From positions 1 through 40,673 of the forward strand of contig DHHV01000025.1 of NCBI GenBank assembly GCA_002403455.1: DNA of 40,673 bases, written 5' to 3'. This document shows, piece by piece, positions 8,715 to 17,351 of the stretch; within the stretch, counting starts at the first letter, position 1, and each line of letters opens with the position of its first letter. The DNA comes from Hyphomonadaceae bacterium UBA4763. GTDB lineage: Bacteria; Pseudomonadota; Alphaproteobacteria; Caulobacterales; Aquidulcibacteraceae. The translations under genes and the position numbers were made by a program. Under the pieces are notes generated by a model that saw nothing but the letters and a program-made list of their open reading frames with translations, made no database searches and was not told the origin of the DNA.

Positions 8715-9746
8715 TCAATTCCGCGAAATTGGCAAGGATTTTCGCCAATCGCGCCGAATTGCGTCGGCAAAAAGGTCAGGATCGACATTTCCGCCTGACA
8801 AAATCACCGCGATATTGCGCCCCTTTGAGGCGATTTTGCCATGCAAAAGCGCCGCCAACGCGACTGCGCCGCCCGGTTCAACGACCAATTTCAGCGTCTC
8901 GAACGCGCAGGCAAGCGCGTCCAGCACCTCATTATCGGTGACCGTTACGACCCCTGCAAGGTTTCGTTGATTGATCGGAAAGGTCAGCGCGCCGGGCATT
9001 GGCGTCATCAGCGCATCGCAAATTGTGCGCGCATCAGCCCCATTAGAGCACCGTTCGCCGGCGGCGAAGGAGCGCGCGGTGTCGTCGCAAGCGGCCGGTT
9101 CGACGCCAAAAATGGCGCAATCGGGGAAATTAGCCTTCAATCCGATGCCGATTCCGGCTGCCAAACCGCCCCCGGAGCAGCAAATAAGCGCCGCATCGAG
9201 GCCTTGAGCGTGCATTTTAAGGTCTGCGGCGATCTCCAAACCGATCGTTCCTTGGCCGGCGATCGTGTCCGGATGATCAAAGGGCGGAGCGACCGCCAGC
9301 CCGCGCTCTTGCGCCAATTGCAGGCCAATCCCTTCGCGGCTTTGGGTATAGCGATCATACAGAACGATTTCGGCGCCGAGCGCGCGGGTATTGGCGATCT
9401 TCATCGCCGGCGCGTCTTGCGGCATGACAATGACGGCGGGTACCCCAAACATTTGCGCGGCCATCGCAACGCCTTGCGCGTGGTTGCCCGAAGACCAGGC
9501 CAAGACACCTTTGGCGCGGGCCTCAGGCGGCAAATTGGCGATCAGATTATAGGCGCCGCGAAACTTGAACGCGCCTTGGCGCTGTAAATTCTCCGGCTTG
9601 ATGAAGACTTGCGCGCCCGTCAGCGCATCCAAAACAGGCGACCGCAATAAAGGCGTGCGCACGGCTTTTCCGGCAAGCCGCATGGCGGCGGCCTGCAAAT
9701 CGGCGAGGACCGGCGGTTTCATGTCGCTGAATTGATCAGAAGACAT
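8715..9746 (-). CDS. PLP-dependent threonine/serine dehydratase
   Basis: Fold-type II PLP enzyme of 343 residues that deaminates a beta-hydroxy amino acid to a 2-oxo acid. Lys61 in AFKFRGAYN is the Schiff-base lysine, SSGNHAQG (about 85-92) binds the substrate carboxylate and SGGGLAAG (191-198) is the phosphate loop. It lacks the C-terminal ACT domain of biosynthetic IlvA, so it is more likely a catabolic threonine/serine dehydratase or a relative such as 3-hydroxyaspartate ammonia-lyase or serine racemase. ATG 9746 gives the expected N-terminus; a further 13 codons upstream are open. It is divergent from the MerC-like gene. Confidence 0.88.
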   Translation of the reverse strand: MSSDQFSDMKPPVLADLQAAAMRLAGKAVRTPLLRSPVLDALTGAQVFIKPENLQRQGAFKFRGAYNLIANLPPEARAKGVLAWSSGNHAQGVAMAAQMFGVPAVIVMPQDAPAMKIANTRALGAEIVLYDRYTQSREGIGLQLAQERGLAVAPPFDHPDTIAGQGTIGLEIAADLKMHAQGLDAALICCSGGGLAAGIGIGLKANFPDCAIFGVEPAACDDTARSFAAGERCSNGADARTICDALMTPMPGALTFPINQRNLAGVVTVTDNEVLDALACAFETLKLVVEPGGAVALAALLHGKIASKGRNIAVILSGGNVDPDLFADAIRRDWRKSLPISRN

Positions 9747-9857
9747 TTGCGACTTTCGTAAAATTCCGCTCGACGCCGCGCGCAATGTAATTATATAACA
9801 CGCCAGAACGCCAACCTGATCGGTGCTAGCCCAGCGCCCCGCCTAGGATCAAGCTGC

Positions 9858-10274
9858 ATGAGCCAGATCGTCGAGCCAATGCCCCGGTCGATTGCCCGGG
9901 AGCGGACGCTAAACTTCGTTGGCGTGACCGCGTCGGCGGCCTGCATGGCGCATTGTTTGGCGATTCCGGTTGTGGCGTTATTGGCGCCGTTGGCCGCCTC
10001 TGCGCTGATGGCGGATATTTGGCATTTTGTCTTTGCCGGACTGGCTGCGCCGTTGGCGTTATTTGCGGTGATCGCCCATGTGCGGGCGGGACGCGGCTCC
10101 TGGCTGACCATGGCTTTGGCGATTGCGGGAGCAGCTTTAGTCGTTTTAGGCGCGGCGCATGTGCTGTCGCACGACATCAGCCATCTGGCCTCGCTGATCG
10201 GGGGCTTGAGCCTTGTCATCGCCCATGCGATCACCTTGGTGCAATTAACGCGCCCGCGAATGGCAAATTCCTGA
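9858..10274 (+). CDS. MerC-family membrane protein
   Basis: Inner-membrane protein of 138 residues with four helices. Helix 1 contains the paired-cysteine signature in ACMAHCLAIPV (about residues 33-43), as in MerC mercuric-ion transporters. No other mer genes are nearby, and chromosomal MerC-domain proteins are widespread without proven mercury roles, so the substrate is uncertain. MmcB follows 42 bases downstream on the same strand. Confidence 0.82.
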   Translation: MSQIVEPMPRSIARERTLNFVGVTASAACMAHCLAIPVVALLAPLAASALMADIWHFVFAGLAAPLALFAVIAHVRAGRGSWLTMALAIAGAALVVLGAAHVLSHDISHLASLIGGLSLVIAHAITLVQLTRPRMANS

Positions 10275-10316
10275 TTTTCATCAGCGGGCAAAGACAAACT
10301 TGGTCTTTTGCTGCGC

Positions 10317-10784
10317 ATGCCTGCTGACCTGATCCGCCCTGAGCGCACGCGCCTGATCCGGCTTGGGGCCGGCAAGCTCTTATACGCCATGGGATTTGCC
10401 TGTTTAGAGGAAGTCACGCTCGCCAATGGCCGGCGGGCCGATGTTATGGGCATTGATTCCAAAGGCGCGCTGGCGATCGTTGAAATCAAATCCTGCCTGG
10501 AAGACTTTGCCGTCGACGCCAAATGGCAAGATTATATGCCGTTTTGCGATCAGTTTTATTTTGCGGTTGATCCCGATTTTCCGCAAGAGATTATCCCTGA
10601 GGACGTCGGCCTCTTGATCGCCGACGGCTATGGCGGGGCGGTGCTGCGAGCAGCGCCGGCTAATCCGCTCGCGCCGGCGCGCCGCAAAGCCTTGACCTTG
10701 CATTTTGCACGGCTTGCAGCCTTTCGCCTTCATGGCGCGCGCAATGGAGTGGCGGCCGAGGCGGAGATCATGTTCGCCGGTTAA
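10317..10784 (+). CDS. mmcB: MmcB-family DNA repair protein
   Basis: Protein of 155 residues matching the alphaproteobacterial MmcB family, described in Caulobacter as a DNA-damage-related protein with a PD-(D/E)XK nuclease-like fold. The core is visible: ADVMGID, then AIVEIKSC (the E-x-K pair), followed by KWQDYMPFCDQFYFAV. ATG 10317 is used here; a TTG three codons upstream is open. I saw no clear alphaproteobacterial LexA box upstream. The downstream gene chrA is convergent. Confidence 0.85.
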   Translation: MPADLIRPERTRLIRLGAGKLLYAMGFACLEEVTLANGRRADVMGIDSKGALAIVEIKSCLEDFAVDAKWQDYMPFCDQFYFAVDPDFPQEIIPEDVGLLIADGYGGAVLRAAPANPLAPARRKALTLHFARLAAFRLHGARNGVAAEAEIMFAG

Positions 10785-10796
10785 TCGTTTGCGCGG

Positions 10797-12122
10797 TCAA
10801 AACAACAATTTATGAGCAGCGCCCAAGGCCGCGCAGCCGGCGAGAACCGGCAAAATCGGCGCTCTAAACCGAAAGATCGCCACGATCGCGCCGAGCGCGA
10901 GGATCAGCGCGGGCCAGTTCACCGAGGCAAGCACTGGAACCTCAATCGCGCCGAACCCAAGGCGCAAGGCGCCAACCTCCGCAAAAAGCGTATGGATCGC
11001 GAACCAGACCGCCAGATTTAAGATCACGCCGACCACCGCGGCCGTAATCGCCGACAAAGCCCCGGCAAGGGCCCGATTGCCGCGCAGACGCTCAACAAAA
11101 GGGGCGCCGGCAAAAATCCACAAAAAGCACGGCGTGAAGGTGACCCAGGTGGTCAGGATGGCGCCCAAGGTCGCCGCCAGCAACGGCGGCAGGCCGCTCG
11201 CCTCGCGAAAAGCCGCAAGAAAGCCGACAAATTGGGTGACCATGATCAACGGACCAGGCGTTGTTTCGGCCATGCCAAGCCCGTCGAGCATTTCGCCAGG
11301 TTGCAGCCACGCATAGGTCTCGACGGCTTCCTGGGCGACATAAGCCAGCACCGCATAGGCGCCGCCAAAGGTGACGACCGCCATTTTGCTGAAAAAAATC
11401 GCAATGCGGCTAAAGACGTCCTCTGGCCCGAAAACGATCACGAGCGCGATGACCGGCCCGAGCCACAAAACCAGCAACAGGCCGGAGAGGCGCAGCGACC
11501 ACGCAAGGCTGGGACTGGCGTGAGCGGGAAGGCCTTCGCCAAGCGCGGACAAAGCATCGCTGACGCCCGCCGCGCCGCCCATGCGGTGACCGCCGCCGAC
11601 CTGAAACGCCGCCAACCCGCGCCGGCCGCCGACAAAGCCAACCACAGCCGCTGCGGCAATGATCAACGGAAAAGGCGCGTCCAGCAGGAAGATCGCGATA
11701 AAACCACACGCCGCGACACCGCGCATCGGCGTATTTTTCAGCGCACGCGCGCCGATCCGCGCAATCGCCTGCAGGACAATCGCAAGTACGGCCGCCTTTA
11801 GGCCGAAGAACAGCCCCTCAACGAGCGGCGTTTGACCAAGCAACACATACACATAACTCAGCGCCAGAATGGCGATAAAACCCGGCGCAATGAAAAGCCC
11901 GCCGGCGACCAGCCCGCCTTTGGTCTTGTGCAGCAGCCAGCCGATATAGGTCGCCAATTGCTGGGCCTCTGGTCCAGGCAATAACATGCAATAATTCAAG
12001 GCGTGCAAAAAACGCTGTTCGCCGATCCAGCGTTTTTCCTCAACAAGCACACGGTGCATGACGGCGATTTGACCCGCCGGGCCCCCAAAACTCAGGAGCG
12101 CGATACGCAGCCATACCGCCAC
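10797..12122 (-). CDS. chrA: chromate transporter ChrA (long-chain CHR family)
   Basis: Inner-membrane transporter that exports chromate driven by proton motive force. The two homologous halves of the long-chain form are visible: LLSFGGPAGQIAVMHR near the N-terminus and VVTFGGAYAVLAYVAQE at about residue 235, each followed by hydrophobic helices. The usual family N-terminus extends further: the frame upstream reads VRFSEAV, typical of ChrA, but there is no ATG, GTG or TTG between the GTG at 12122 and the in-frame TAG that ends rlmN at 12189-12191. The listed GTG start therefore truncates the family N-terminus slightly, or a non-standard start is used. It lies directly downstream of rlmN. Confidence 0.9.
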   Translation of the reverse strand: MAVWLRIALLSFGGPAGQIAVMHRVLVEEKRWIGEQRFLHALNYCMLLPGPEAQQLATYIGWLLHKTKGGLVAGGLFIAPGFIAILALSYVYVLLGQTPLVEGLFFGLKAAVLAIVLQAIARIGARALKNTPMRGVAACGFIAIFLLDAPFPLIIAAAAVVGFVGGRRGLAAFQVGGGHRMGGAAGVSDALSALGEGLPAHASPSLAWSLRLSGLLLVLWLGPVIALVIVFGPEDVFSRIAIFFSKMAVVTFGGAYAVLAYVAQEAVETYAWLQPGEMLDGLGMAETTPGPLIMVTQFVGFLAAFREASGLPPLLAATLGAILTTWVTFTPCFLWIFAGAPFVERLRGNRALAGALSAITAAVVGVILNLAVWFAIHTLFAEVGALRLGFGAIEVPVLASVNWPALILALGAIVAIFRFRAPILPVLAGCAALGAAHKLLF

Positions 12123-12188
12123 GGCCTCGCTGAAGCGGACGCCATGGTCCGGCGGCGGCGCGATGGGCGTGGCGGGAGCGATCGGCGC

Positions 12189-13352
12189 CTATTCCTCGAT
12201 TGTCGCGGCTTCGGCCGCTTCGCGGGCGCGGCGGGCGCTAGCGCGCTCCTTGACGCTTTCCGAGCGCAATTGCCCGCAGGCCGCCAAGATGTCGCGCCCG
12301 CGCGGGGTGCGGATCGGCGAGGCGTAACCGGCGCGGTTGAGAATGGCGGCGAAGGCTTCGATGCGCTCCCAACTCGAACATTCATAGATCGCGCCGGGCC
12401 AGGGATTGAACGGGATCAAATTGATCTTGGCCGGCACGCCCGCCAGCAATTTGACGAGGTCTTTCGCCTCGGCGAGGCTGTCATTGACGTCTTTCAGCAT
12501 GACATATTCGAAGGTGACGCGCTTGGCGTTGGAGAGCGACGGATAACGCCGGATCGCATCAAACAACGCGGCGATCGGGTATTTCTTGTTCAGCGGCACC
12601 AATTCGTCGCGCAAATCGTCATAGGTCGCGTGCAATGAGATCGCCAGCATGGCGTTGGCGCGGGCGCCGAGTTCGGGGATCTTCGGCGCGACCCCGGCGG
12701 TCGAAACCGTGATCCGTCGCCGCGAGATCGAAATGCCGTCGCCGTCGGCAATGATGTCGATCGCTTTGACGACCTCGTCGAGGTTATAGAGCGGCTCGCC
12801 CATGCCCATGAAGACGATATTGGTCAGCGCCCGGTCTTCGTTCGGGGTAGGCCATTCGCCGAGCGCGTCGCGGGCGACAAGGACTTGCGCAACAATTTCG
12901 GCGGCGGTGAGGTTGCGCACCAATTTCTGCGTGCCGGTATGGCAAAACGAGCAGGTCAGCGTGCAGCCGACTTGGCTCGAGACGCATAAGGCGCCGGAGC
13001 GGGCGACGTCCGGGATAAAAACGCTTTCGACCTCGATGCCGGGACCAAAGCCGAGCAGCCATTTGCGCACGCCATCGCGCGCGGTTTGCGCGCTGAGGAT
13101 ATCGGGGCGGTCGATGCGAAAGGCGGCGGCGATCGCTTCGCGGGCGGCTTTGCCGATATTGGCCATCGCCGCAAAATCGGTGACGCCGTGATGGTAGAGC
13201 CAGCCCCAGATCTGCTCGGCGCGCATGCGAGCGGCGCGCTTTTCAGCCAGCAAGGGGGCAAGCGCTGCGGCCAATTCGGCGCGATCAAGCCCGATCAGCG
13301 AGGGGGCGAGCGCAGGGGCAATAATAGGGGTGCGGTCGAGCAGAAGGGTCAT
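12189..13352 (-). CDS. rlmN: dual-specificity 23S rRNA/tRNA adenine-C2 methyltransferase RlmN
   Basis: Radical-SAM enzyme that methylates C2 of A2503 in 23S rRNA and A37 in some tRNAs. The protein is 387 residues from ATG 13352. The cluster motif CTLTCSFC (Cys130, Cys134, Cys137) binds the 4Fe-4S centre; GMGEPLYN and ISRRRITVSTAG are family signatures; the resolving Cys is in TPRGRDILAACGQL near the C-terminus. An in-frame TTG at 13409 would add 19 residues, but the ATG fits family length. tlyA lies upstream on the same strand, so two rRNA methyltransferase genes are adjacent. Confidence 0.96.
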   Translation of the reverse strand: MTLLLDRTPIIAPALAPSLIGLDRAELAAALAPLLAEKRAARMRAEQIWGWLYHHGVTDFAAMANIGKAAREAIAAAFRIDRPDILSAQTARDGVRKWLLGFGPGIEVESVFIPDVARSGALCVSSQVGCTLTCSFCHTGTQKLVRNLTAAEIVAQVLVARDALGEWPTPNEDRALTNIVFMGMGEPLYNLDEVVKAIDIIADGDGISISRRRITVSTAGVAPKIPELGARANAMLAISLHATYDDLRDELVPLNKKYPIAALFDAIRRYPSLSNAKRVTFEYVMLKDVNDSLAEAKDLVKLLAGVPAKINLIPFNPWPGAIYECSSWERIEAFAAILNRAGYASPIRTPRGRDILAACGQLRSESVKERASARRAREAAEAATIEE

Positions 13353-13463
13353 TCGGCGGCGGTTTGGGTCGGGGGCCAGGGTGAAGAGTCGATCGATGAA
13401 CGAGCCCAAAGCTTTGCCAAATTTGTCAACTAAAAGCCATGTTATTTTATGGTTCGCGCCGCA

Positions 13464-14252
13464 TCAGATGGCGTTCTCGCCCAGGCCTTTTCGCGCCCAG
13501 AGCAGGAATTCGCGATTGCCATCGCCGCCAGCGATCGGGCTTTCAGCGGTCGCCTTGACGGTCCAGGGCGGAGTTGCGGCGATGAAGGCGGCGATGAGGT
13601 CGAGCGCTTGCGGGGCGAGGGCCTCTGGCACAAGGCCGCCTTTGCCGATCGCGGTGGGGCCGAGTTCAAATTGCGGTTTGATGAGCGCAACAAGGTCCGC
13701 GCCCGGTGGGGCTGCCTGCAAAGCCGGTCCCAAGGCTTTGGCGAGGCTGATGAACGAAAGATCGGCGGTGAGGAAATTGACATCGCTGAAGTCGATCACG
13801 GTCGGCGCAACACGGGCGTCGAGGCGCTCGAAAAGGCGCACGCGCGGATCGGCGCGCAAGCGCGCATCCAATTGGCCCGTGCCGACATCGATGGCATAGA
13901 CAAGGCCAGCGCCGCGCCGCAGCAATACATCGACAAAGCCGCCGGTCGAGGCGCCAAGATCGACGCAAGTCTTCTGCGCGACATCGAGCGGCCAGATTGT
14001 GAAGGCGTGGTCGAGCTTGACCCCGCCCCGCCCAACAAACGGATGCGACGGTTCGGCGGCGATCCGGTCGGACACAACAATGTCAAAAGACGGCTTATTC
14101 ACGATCACGCCATTGACGCGCACCCCGCCCGCGAGGATCATGGCGGCAGCTTGAGCGCGCGAGCGCGCCAAGCCGCGCAAAACCAGCGCAACATCAAGGC
14201 GCTGAACCGGTTTGGAGGGCGTCGAGGGAGGCTGGCGTGCCAAATCAATCAT
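13464..14252 (-). CDS. tlyA: TlyA-family rRNA 2'-O-methyltransferase
   Basis: Protein of 262 residues with an N-terminal S4 RNA-binding domain (about 17-75: RLDVALVLRGLARSRAQA, then GGVRVNGVIVNKP) and a Rossmann methyltransferase domain whose SAM loop is VDLGASTGGFVDVLL. TlyA enzymes methylate riboses in 16S and 23S rRNA and affect capreomycin sensitivity in mycobacteria; members outside actinobacteria are annotated TlyA/hemolysin A. Its 5' end overlaps the oppositely oriented gene at 14237 by 16 bases. Confidence 0.92.
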   Translation of the reverse strand: MIDLARQPPSTPSKPVQRLDVALVLRGLARSRAQAAAMILAGGVRVNGVIVNKPSFDIVVSDRIAAEPSHPFVGRGGVKLDHAFTIWPLDVAQKTCVDLGASTGGFVDVLLRRGAGLVYAIDVGTGQLDARLRADPRVRLFERLDARVAPTVIDFSDVNFLTADLSFISLAKALGPALQAAPPGADLVALIKPQFELGPTAIGKGGLVPEALAPQALDLIAAFIAATPPWTVKATAESPIAGGDGNREFLLWARKGLGENAI

Positions 14253-15109
14253 CCCAAGGCGGACGAAATCGCCGCAACCTGCTGGCTGGCGGCAAAAGTC
14301 TCGGTGCCACTGTTGGGCTTGTCGTCGGCCTGATCGCGGCGATCGCTCTTACCGTGGCGGCGGCGTTTGCGCAAAGCCCGGCGGCGCCAGTGGTTGAGGC
14401 TGCGGCGACTGTGCCGAAGACGCAAGTCATTGTGCTCGGCATGATCCATGGCGGACATCGCACCAGCGCGGTTTATAGCATCGAGGTGGTGCAGCGCGTC
14501 ATTCGCGCGGTGGATCCGGATTATGTGCTGACGGAAATTCCACCCGATCGGCTGGCGGCGGCGGCCGCTGAATTCGCTCGCGACGGCAAAATCACCGAAC
14601 CGCGCGTGCGGGTGTTCCCCGAATATGTCGAGGCGCTGTTTCCCTTGTCGAGCTCGATGAAATTCAAGATCATCCCGACGGCGGCGTGGTCGGCGGGGAT
14701 GAACGCGACGCGCGGCGCAGCGTTACGGCGCCTCGAGGCCGATCCAGCGCGCGCCGCCGATTGGCGGGCGTATCAGGCGGGGCTGGACGAGATGCGCAAC
14801 GCGATCGGCGATCGCGGCGATGACCCGCACTTTATTCACAGCGCGGCCTATGATGAAATCATCAGACGTGGCTATCAGCCTTATGCGACCCTGTTCGCCA
14901 AGGATTTGGGGCGCGGCGATTGGGAACAGATCAACAAGGACCATTACCGCTTGATCGAGGCGGCTTTGGATTTTCACGCCGGCGAGGGCGCGCGCGTGCT
15001 GATTACCTTTGGGTCGGCGCACAAATATTGGTTCTTAGAGCAACTGCGGAAGCGTCCCGACATCGAGCTAATCGATCCGCGCGGGTTCTTCGGTGCGGAC
15101 GCGCCGTGA
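14237..15109 (+). CDS. secreted TraB/GumN-like protein
   Basis: Protein of 290 residues with a long N-terminal signal or anchor segment (about 20-45, ending AAAFA). The mature domain has VLGMIHGGHR near its start, TEIPP, and FGSAHKYWFLEQL near its end. The paired small-x-x-His motifs recall the TraB/Tiki/EreA superfamily of putative metallo-hydrolases; the match is by motif style only and the substrate is unknown. The GTG start at 14237 has a strong GGGAGG site 5 bases upstream and lies inside the 5' end of divergent tlyA. The gene converges on hfq. Confidence 0.6.
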   Translation: MPNQSSQGGRNRRNLLAGGKSLGATVGLVVGLIAAIALTVAAAFAQSPAAPVVEAAATVPKTQVIVLGMIHGGHRTSAVYSIEVVQRVIRAVDPDYVLTEIPPDRLAAAAAEFARDGKITEPRVRVFPEYVEALFPLSSSMKFKIIPTAAWSAGMNATRGAALRRLEADPARAADWRAYQAGLDEMRNAIGDRGDDPHFIHSAAYDEIIRRGYQPYATLFAKDLGRGDWEQINKDHYRLIEAALDFHAGEGARVLITFGSAHKYWFLEQLRKRPDIELIDPRGFFGADAP

Positions 15110-15135
15110 TGCTTTGGCGACGACAAGCTCGACGA

Positions 15136-15414
15136 TCAATCGTCGAAATCGCCGGCGTTCTCGGTCGCGTCATCGCCGACAAAGAGATCCACGTAAGCAT
15201 TGGGCTGGATCGTGGACACCGCATGCTTGTAAATCAGCTGCAATTGGTTGTCGCGCTTTAACAGGATCGAGAAATTATCGAACCAGGTAATATAGCCCTG
15301 CAACTTGATGCCATTGACCAGATAAAGCGTCAGCGGCGTTTTGGCTTTTCGCACATGGTTCAGAAAAACATCTTGTAAGTTCTGTTTTTTTTCATGTTTT
15401 TTGTCGGTTGTCAT
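15136..15414 (-). CDS. hfq: RNA chaperone Hfq
   Basis: Hexameric Sm-like RNA chaperone that pairs small RNAs with mRNAs. At 92 residues it is a typical alphaproteobacterial length. Sm1 is visible (NLQDVFLNHVRK, then VNGIKLQGYI) as is Sm2 (YKHAVSTIQP), with an acidic tail (DDATENAGDFDD). ATG 15414 gives the standard start MTTDKK; an open extension to 15459 is not family-like. It is downstream of the acyl-CoA ligase and probably has its own promoter. Confidence 0.97.
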   Translation of the reverse strand: MTTDKKHEKKQNLQDVFLNHVRKAKTPLTLYLVNGIKLQGYITWFDNFSILLKRDNQLQLIYKHAVSTIQPNAYVDLFVGDDATENAGDFDD

Positions 15415-15510
15415 TTTTATTCGCCCCGAGAGCGTTCGCTGTTGCAACATGCATGGCATGGGCGCGCCAGGGTTTCAACCCGAGCGCGTCTGAAAACTGA
15501 ACGCAAACCA

Positions 15511-15534
15511 TTGAGCTTTTGGCCTAAAGCTCAA
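15511..15534 (-). terminator. hairpin at the end of the acyl-CoA ligase gene
   Basis: A perfect 9-bp stem, TTGAGCTTT (15511-15519) with AAAGCTCAA (15526-15534), overlaps the ligase stop codon. There is no long U-run after it, so it is only terminator-like. It may separate the ligase transcript from hfq. Confidence 0.4.
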
Positions 15535-17156
15535 ATGGCGGCCGGAAAAGCGCGATAGGCCGCGCGCAGCACCTTTTTGTCGATCTTGCCCGTCGCGCCA
15601 AGCGCGATTTTGTCGACAAACACGACGTCATCCGGCATCCACCATTTGGCGATCTTGCCGTCGAGATGGCGGAGCATCTCGGCCTTGTCAGCGCTTTCGC
15701 CGGGGCGCAATTCAACGACCAGCAGCGGGCGCTCGTCCCATTTGGGGTGCGGGACGCCAATCACGGCCGCCAACGCAACTTTTGGATGGGTCATGGCGAG
15801 GTTTTCGACCTCGATCGAGCTGATCCACTCCCCGCCCGATTTGATGACGTCCTTGGCGCGATCGGTGATCTGCATGAAGCCATAGCCATCGAGCGTTGCG
15901 ACGTCGCCGGTGTCGAAAAACCCGTCCGCGTCGAGGATCTGGCCGCCTTCGCCCTTGAAATACGCCCGCGCCACGGCCGCGCCGCGCACCACGAGGCGGC
16001 CAAAGGTCTTGCCGTCGCGCGGCAATTCAACACCCTGATCGTCGACGATCTTCATCTCGACGCCGAGCGGGGGGCGGCCCTGCTTGTTTTTCAGGCGCAT
16101 TTGCTCGGATCGCGGCAGCTGCGCCGTCGCCGCCGTCGGCGTGCCGAGCGAGCCCATCGGCGAGAGCTCGGTCATCCCCCAGGCGTGGATCACTTCGATA
16201 TTGTAATCGTTTTCAAAGGCTTCGATCACGGCAGGCGGCGGCGCGGCCCCGCCGATCACAACGCGCTTCAGCGTTGTTGGGCGCTGGCCAGTCTCGCGCA
16301 AATATCCAAGCAGCATTTGCCAGACGGTCGGCACGGCGGCGGTGAAGGTGACCTTTTCGCGCTCCAAGAGCTCGAAGATCGAGGCGCCGTCCATTTTGGG
16401 ACCCGGCATGACGATGCGCGCGCCAACGGCGGGACCGGAAAACGCGATGCCCCAGGCATTGGCGTGGAACATCGGCACCACCGGCATGATGACGTCGCGC
16501 GAGGAAAGCCCCATCACGTCATTCTGCATGGTCAGCAGCGTGTGGATGAAATTGGCGCGGTGCGAATAGAGCACGCCCTTCGGATTGCCGGTCGTTCCGG
16601 AGGTGTAACAAAGACCGCAAGCGGTGTTCTCGTCAAAGCCGCCCCAGGGAATATCGCTCGGCTTGTCGGCGATCCAGTCTTCATAGGCGATGGCGTTTTT
16701 CAGGCTGGTGGGCGGCATGACGGCGGCGCTGGTCAGGATGACATAGCGCTCAACGCTCGGCAGATGCGCCGCCAGTTTTTCAAGCAAAGGGACGAAAGTC
16801 AGGTCGGCGATGAGGATCTTATCCTCGGCATGCTGGACGATATAGGCGATCTGCTCGGGGAACAGACGCGGATTCAGCGTGTGCAAGACCGCGCCAACGC
16901 CCATCGCGCCATACCAGCATTCGACATGGCGGGCGGTGTTCCAAGCTAGCGTCGCGACGCGATCGCCGAGCTTAACGCCGTCAATGACCAGGGCGGCCGA
17001 GGCTTGCTTGGCGCGGGTGAAGAGGTCGCGATAGCTGATCCGTTCGATCGGGCCCTCGACGCTGCGGCTGACAATCTCTTGGTCGGGGTGGTTGATCCGC
17101 GCATGGTCAAGGATCTTGTCGACCGTTAATTGCCAGTCCTGCATCAAGCCATACAT
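15531..17156 (-). CDS. AlkK-type acyl-CoA ligase (AMP-binding)
   Basis: Adenylate-forming enzyme of 541 residues that activates a carboxylic acid with ATP and CoA. YTSGTTGNPKGV is the P-loop signature, GWGMTELSP-like HAWGMTELSP is the A5 motif, and DGFFDTGDVATLDGYGFMQITDRAKDVIKSGG covers A7-A8; the A10 lysine is in ALGATGKIDKK. The N-terminus MYGLMQDWQLTVDKILDHA resembles medium/long-chain fatty-acid and 3-methylmercaptopropionyl-CoA ligases (AlkK/DmdB group). I cannot tell which acid it uses. ATG 17156 follows AAGGAGG at ideal distance. Confidence 0.92.
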   Translation of the reverse strand: MYGLMQDWQLTVDKILDHARINHPDQEIVSRSVEGPIERISYRDLFTRAKQASAALVIDGVKLGDRVATLAWNTARHVECWYGAMGVGAVLHTLNPRLFPEQIAYIVQHAEDKILIADLTFVPLLEKLAAHLPSVERYVILTSAAVMPPTSLKNAIAYEDWIADKPSDIPWGGFDENTACGLCYTSGTTGNPKGVLYSHRANFIHTLLTMQNDVMGLSSRDVIMPVVPMFHANAWGIAFSGPAVGARIVMPGPKMDGASIFELLEREKVTFTAAVPTVWQMLLGYLRETGQRPTTLKRVVIGGAAPPPAVIEAFENDYNIEVIHAWGMTELSPMGSLGTPTAATAQLPRSEQMRLKNKQGRPPLGVEMKIVDDQGVELPRDGKTFGRLVVRGAAVARAYFKGEGGQILDADGFFDTGDVATLDGYGFMQITDRAKDVIKSGGEWISSIEVENLAMTHPKVALAAVIGVPHPKWDERPLLVVELRPGESADKAEMLRHLDGKIAKWWMPDDVVFVDKIALGATGKIDKKVLRAAYRAFPAAI

Positions 17157-17351
17157 GCGCGTCCTCCTTCAGCGTTATTGGCGCGCACTATACAAGCTTG
17201 TGACGCCGCGACAATTGCCGGCGCGCGCACAACCGTGGATTGCGCTCGCGGAAACGTGATTTGAGCCAAAGCGCCAGCCCGATAGACCCGCCATGCGGTG
17301 AATAACCGTGATTTTGGCTGCAAATTCAATCTATTACCAAAGGAGGGCAAA

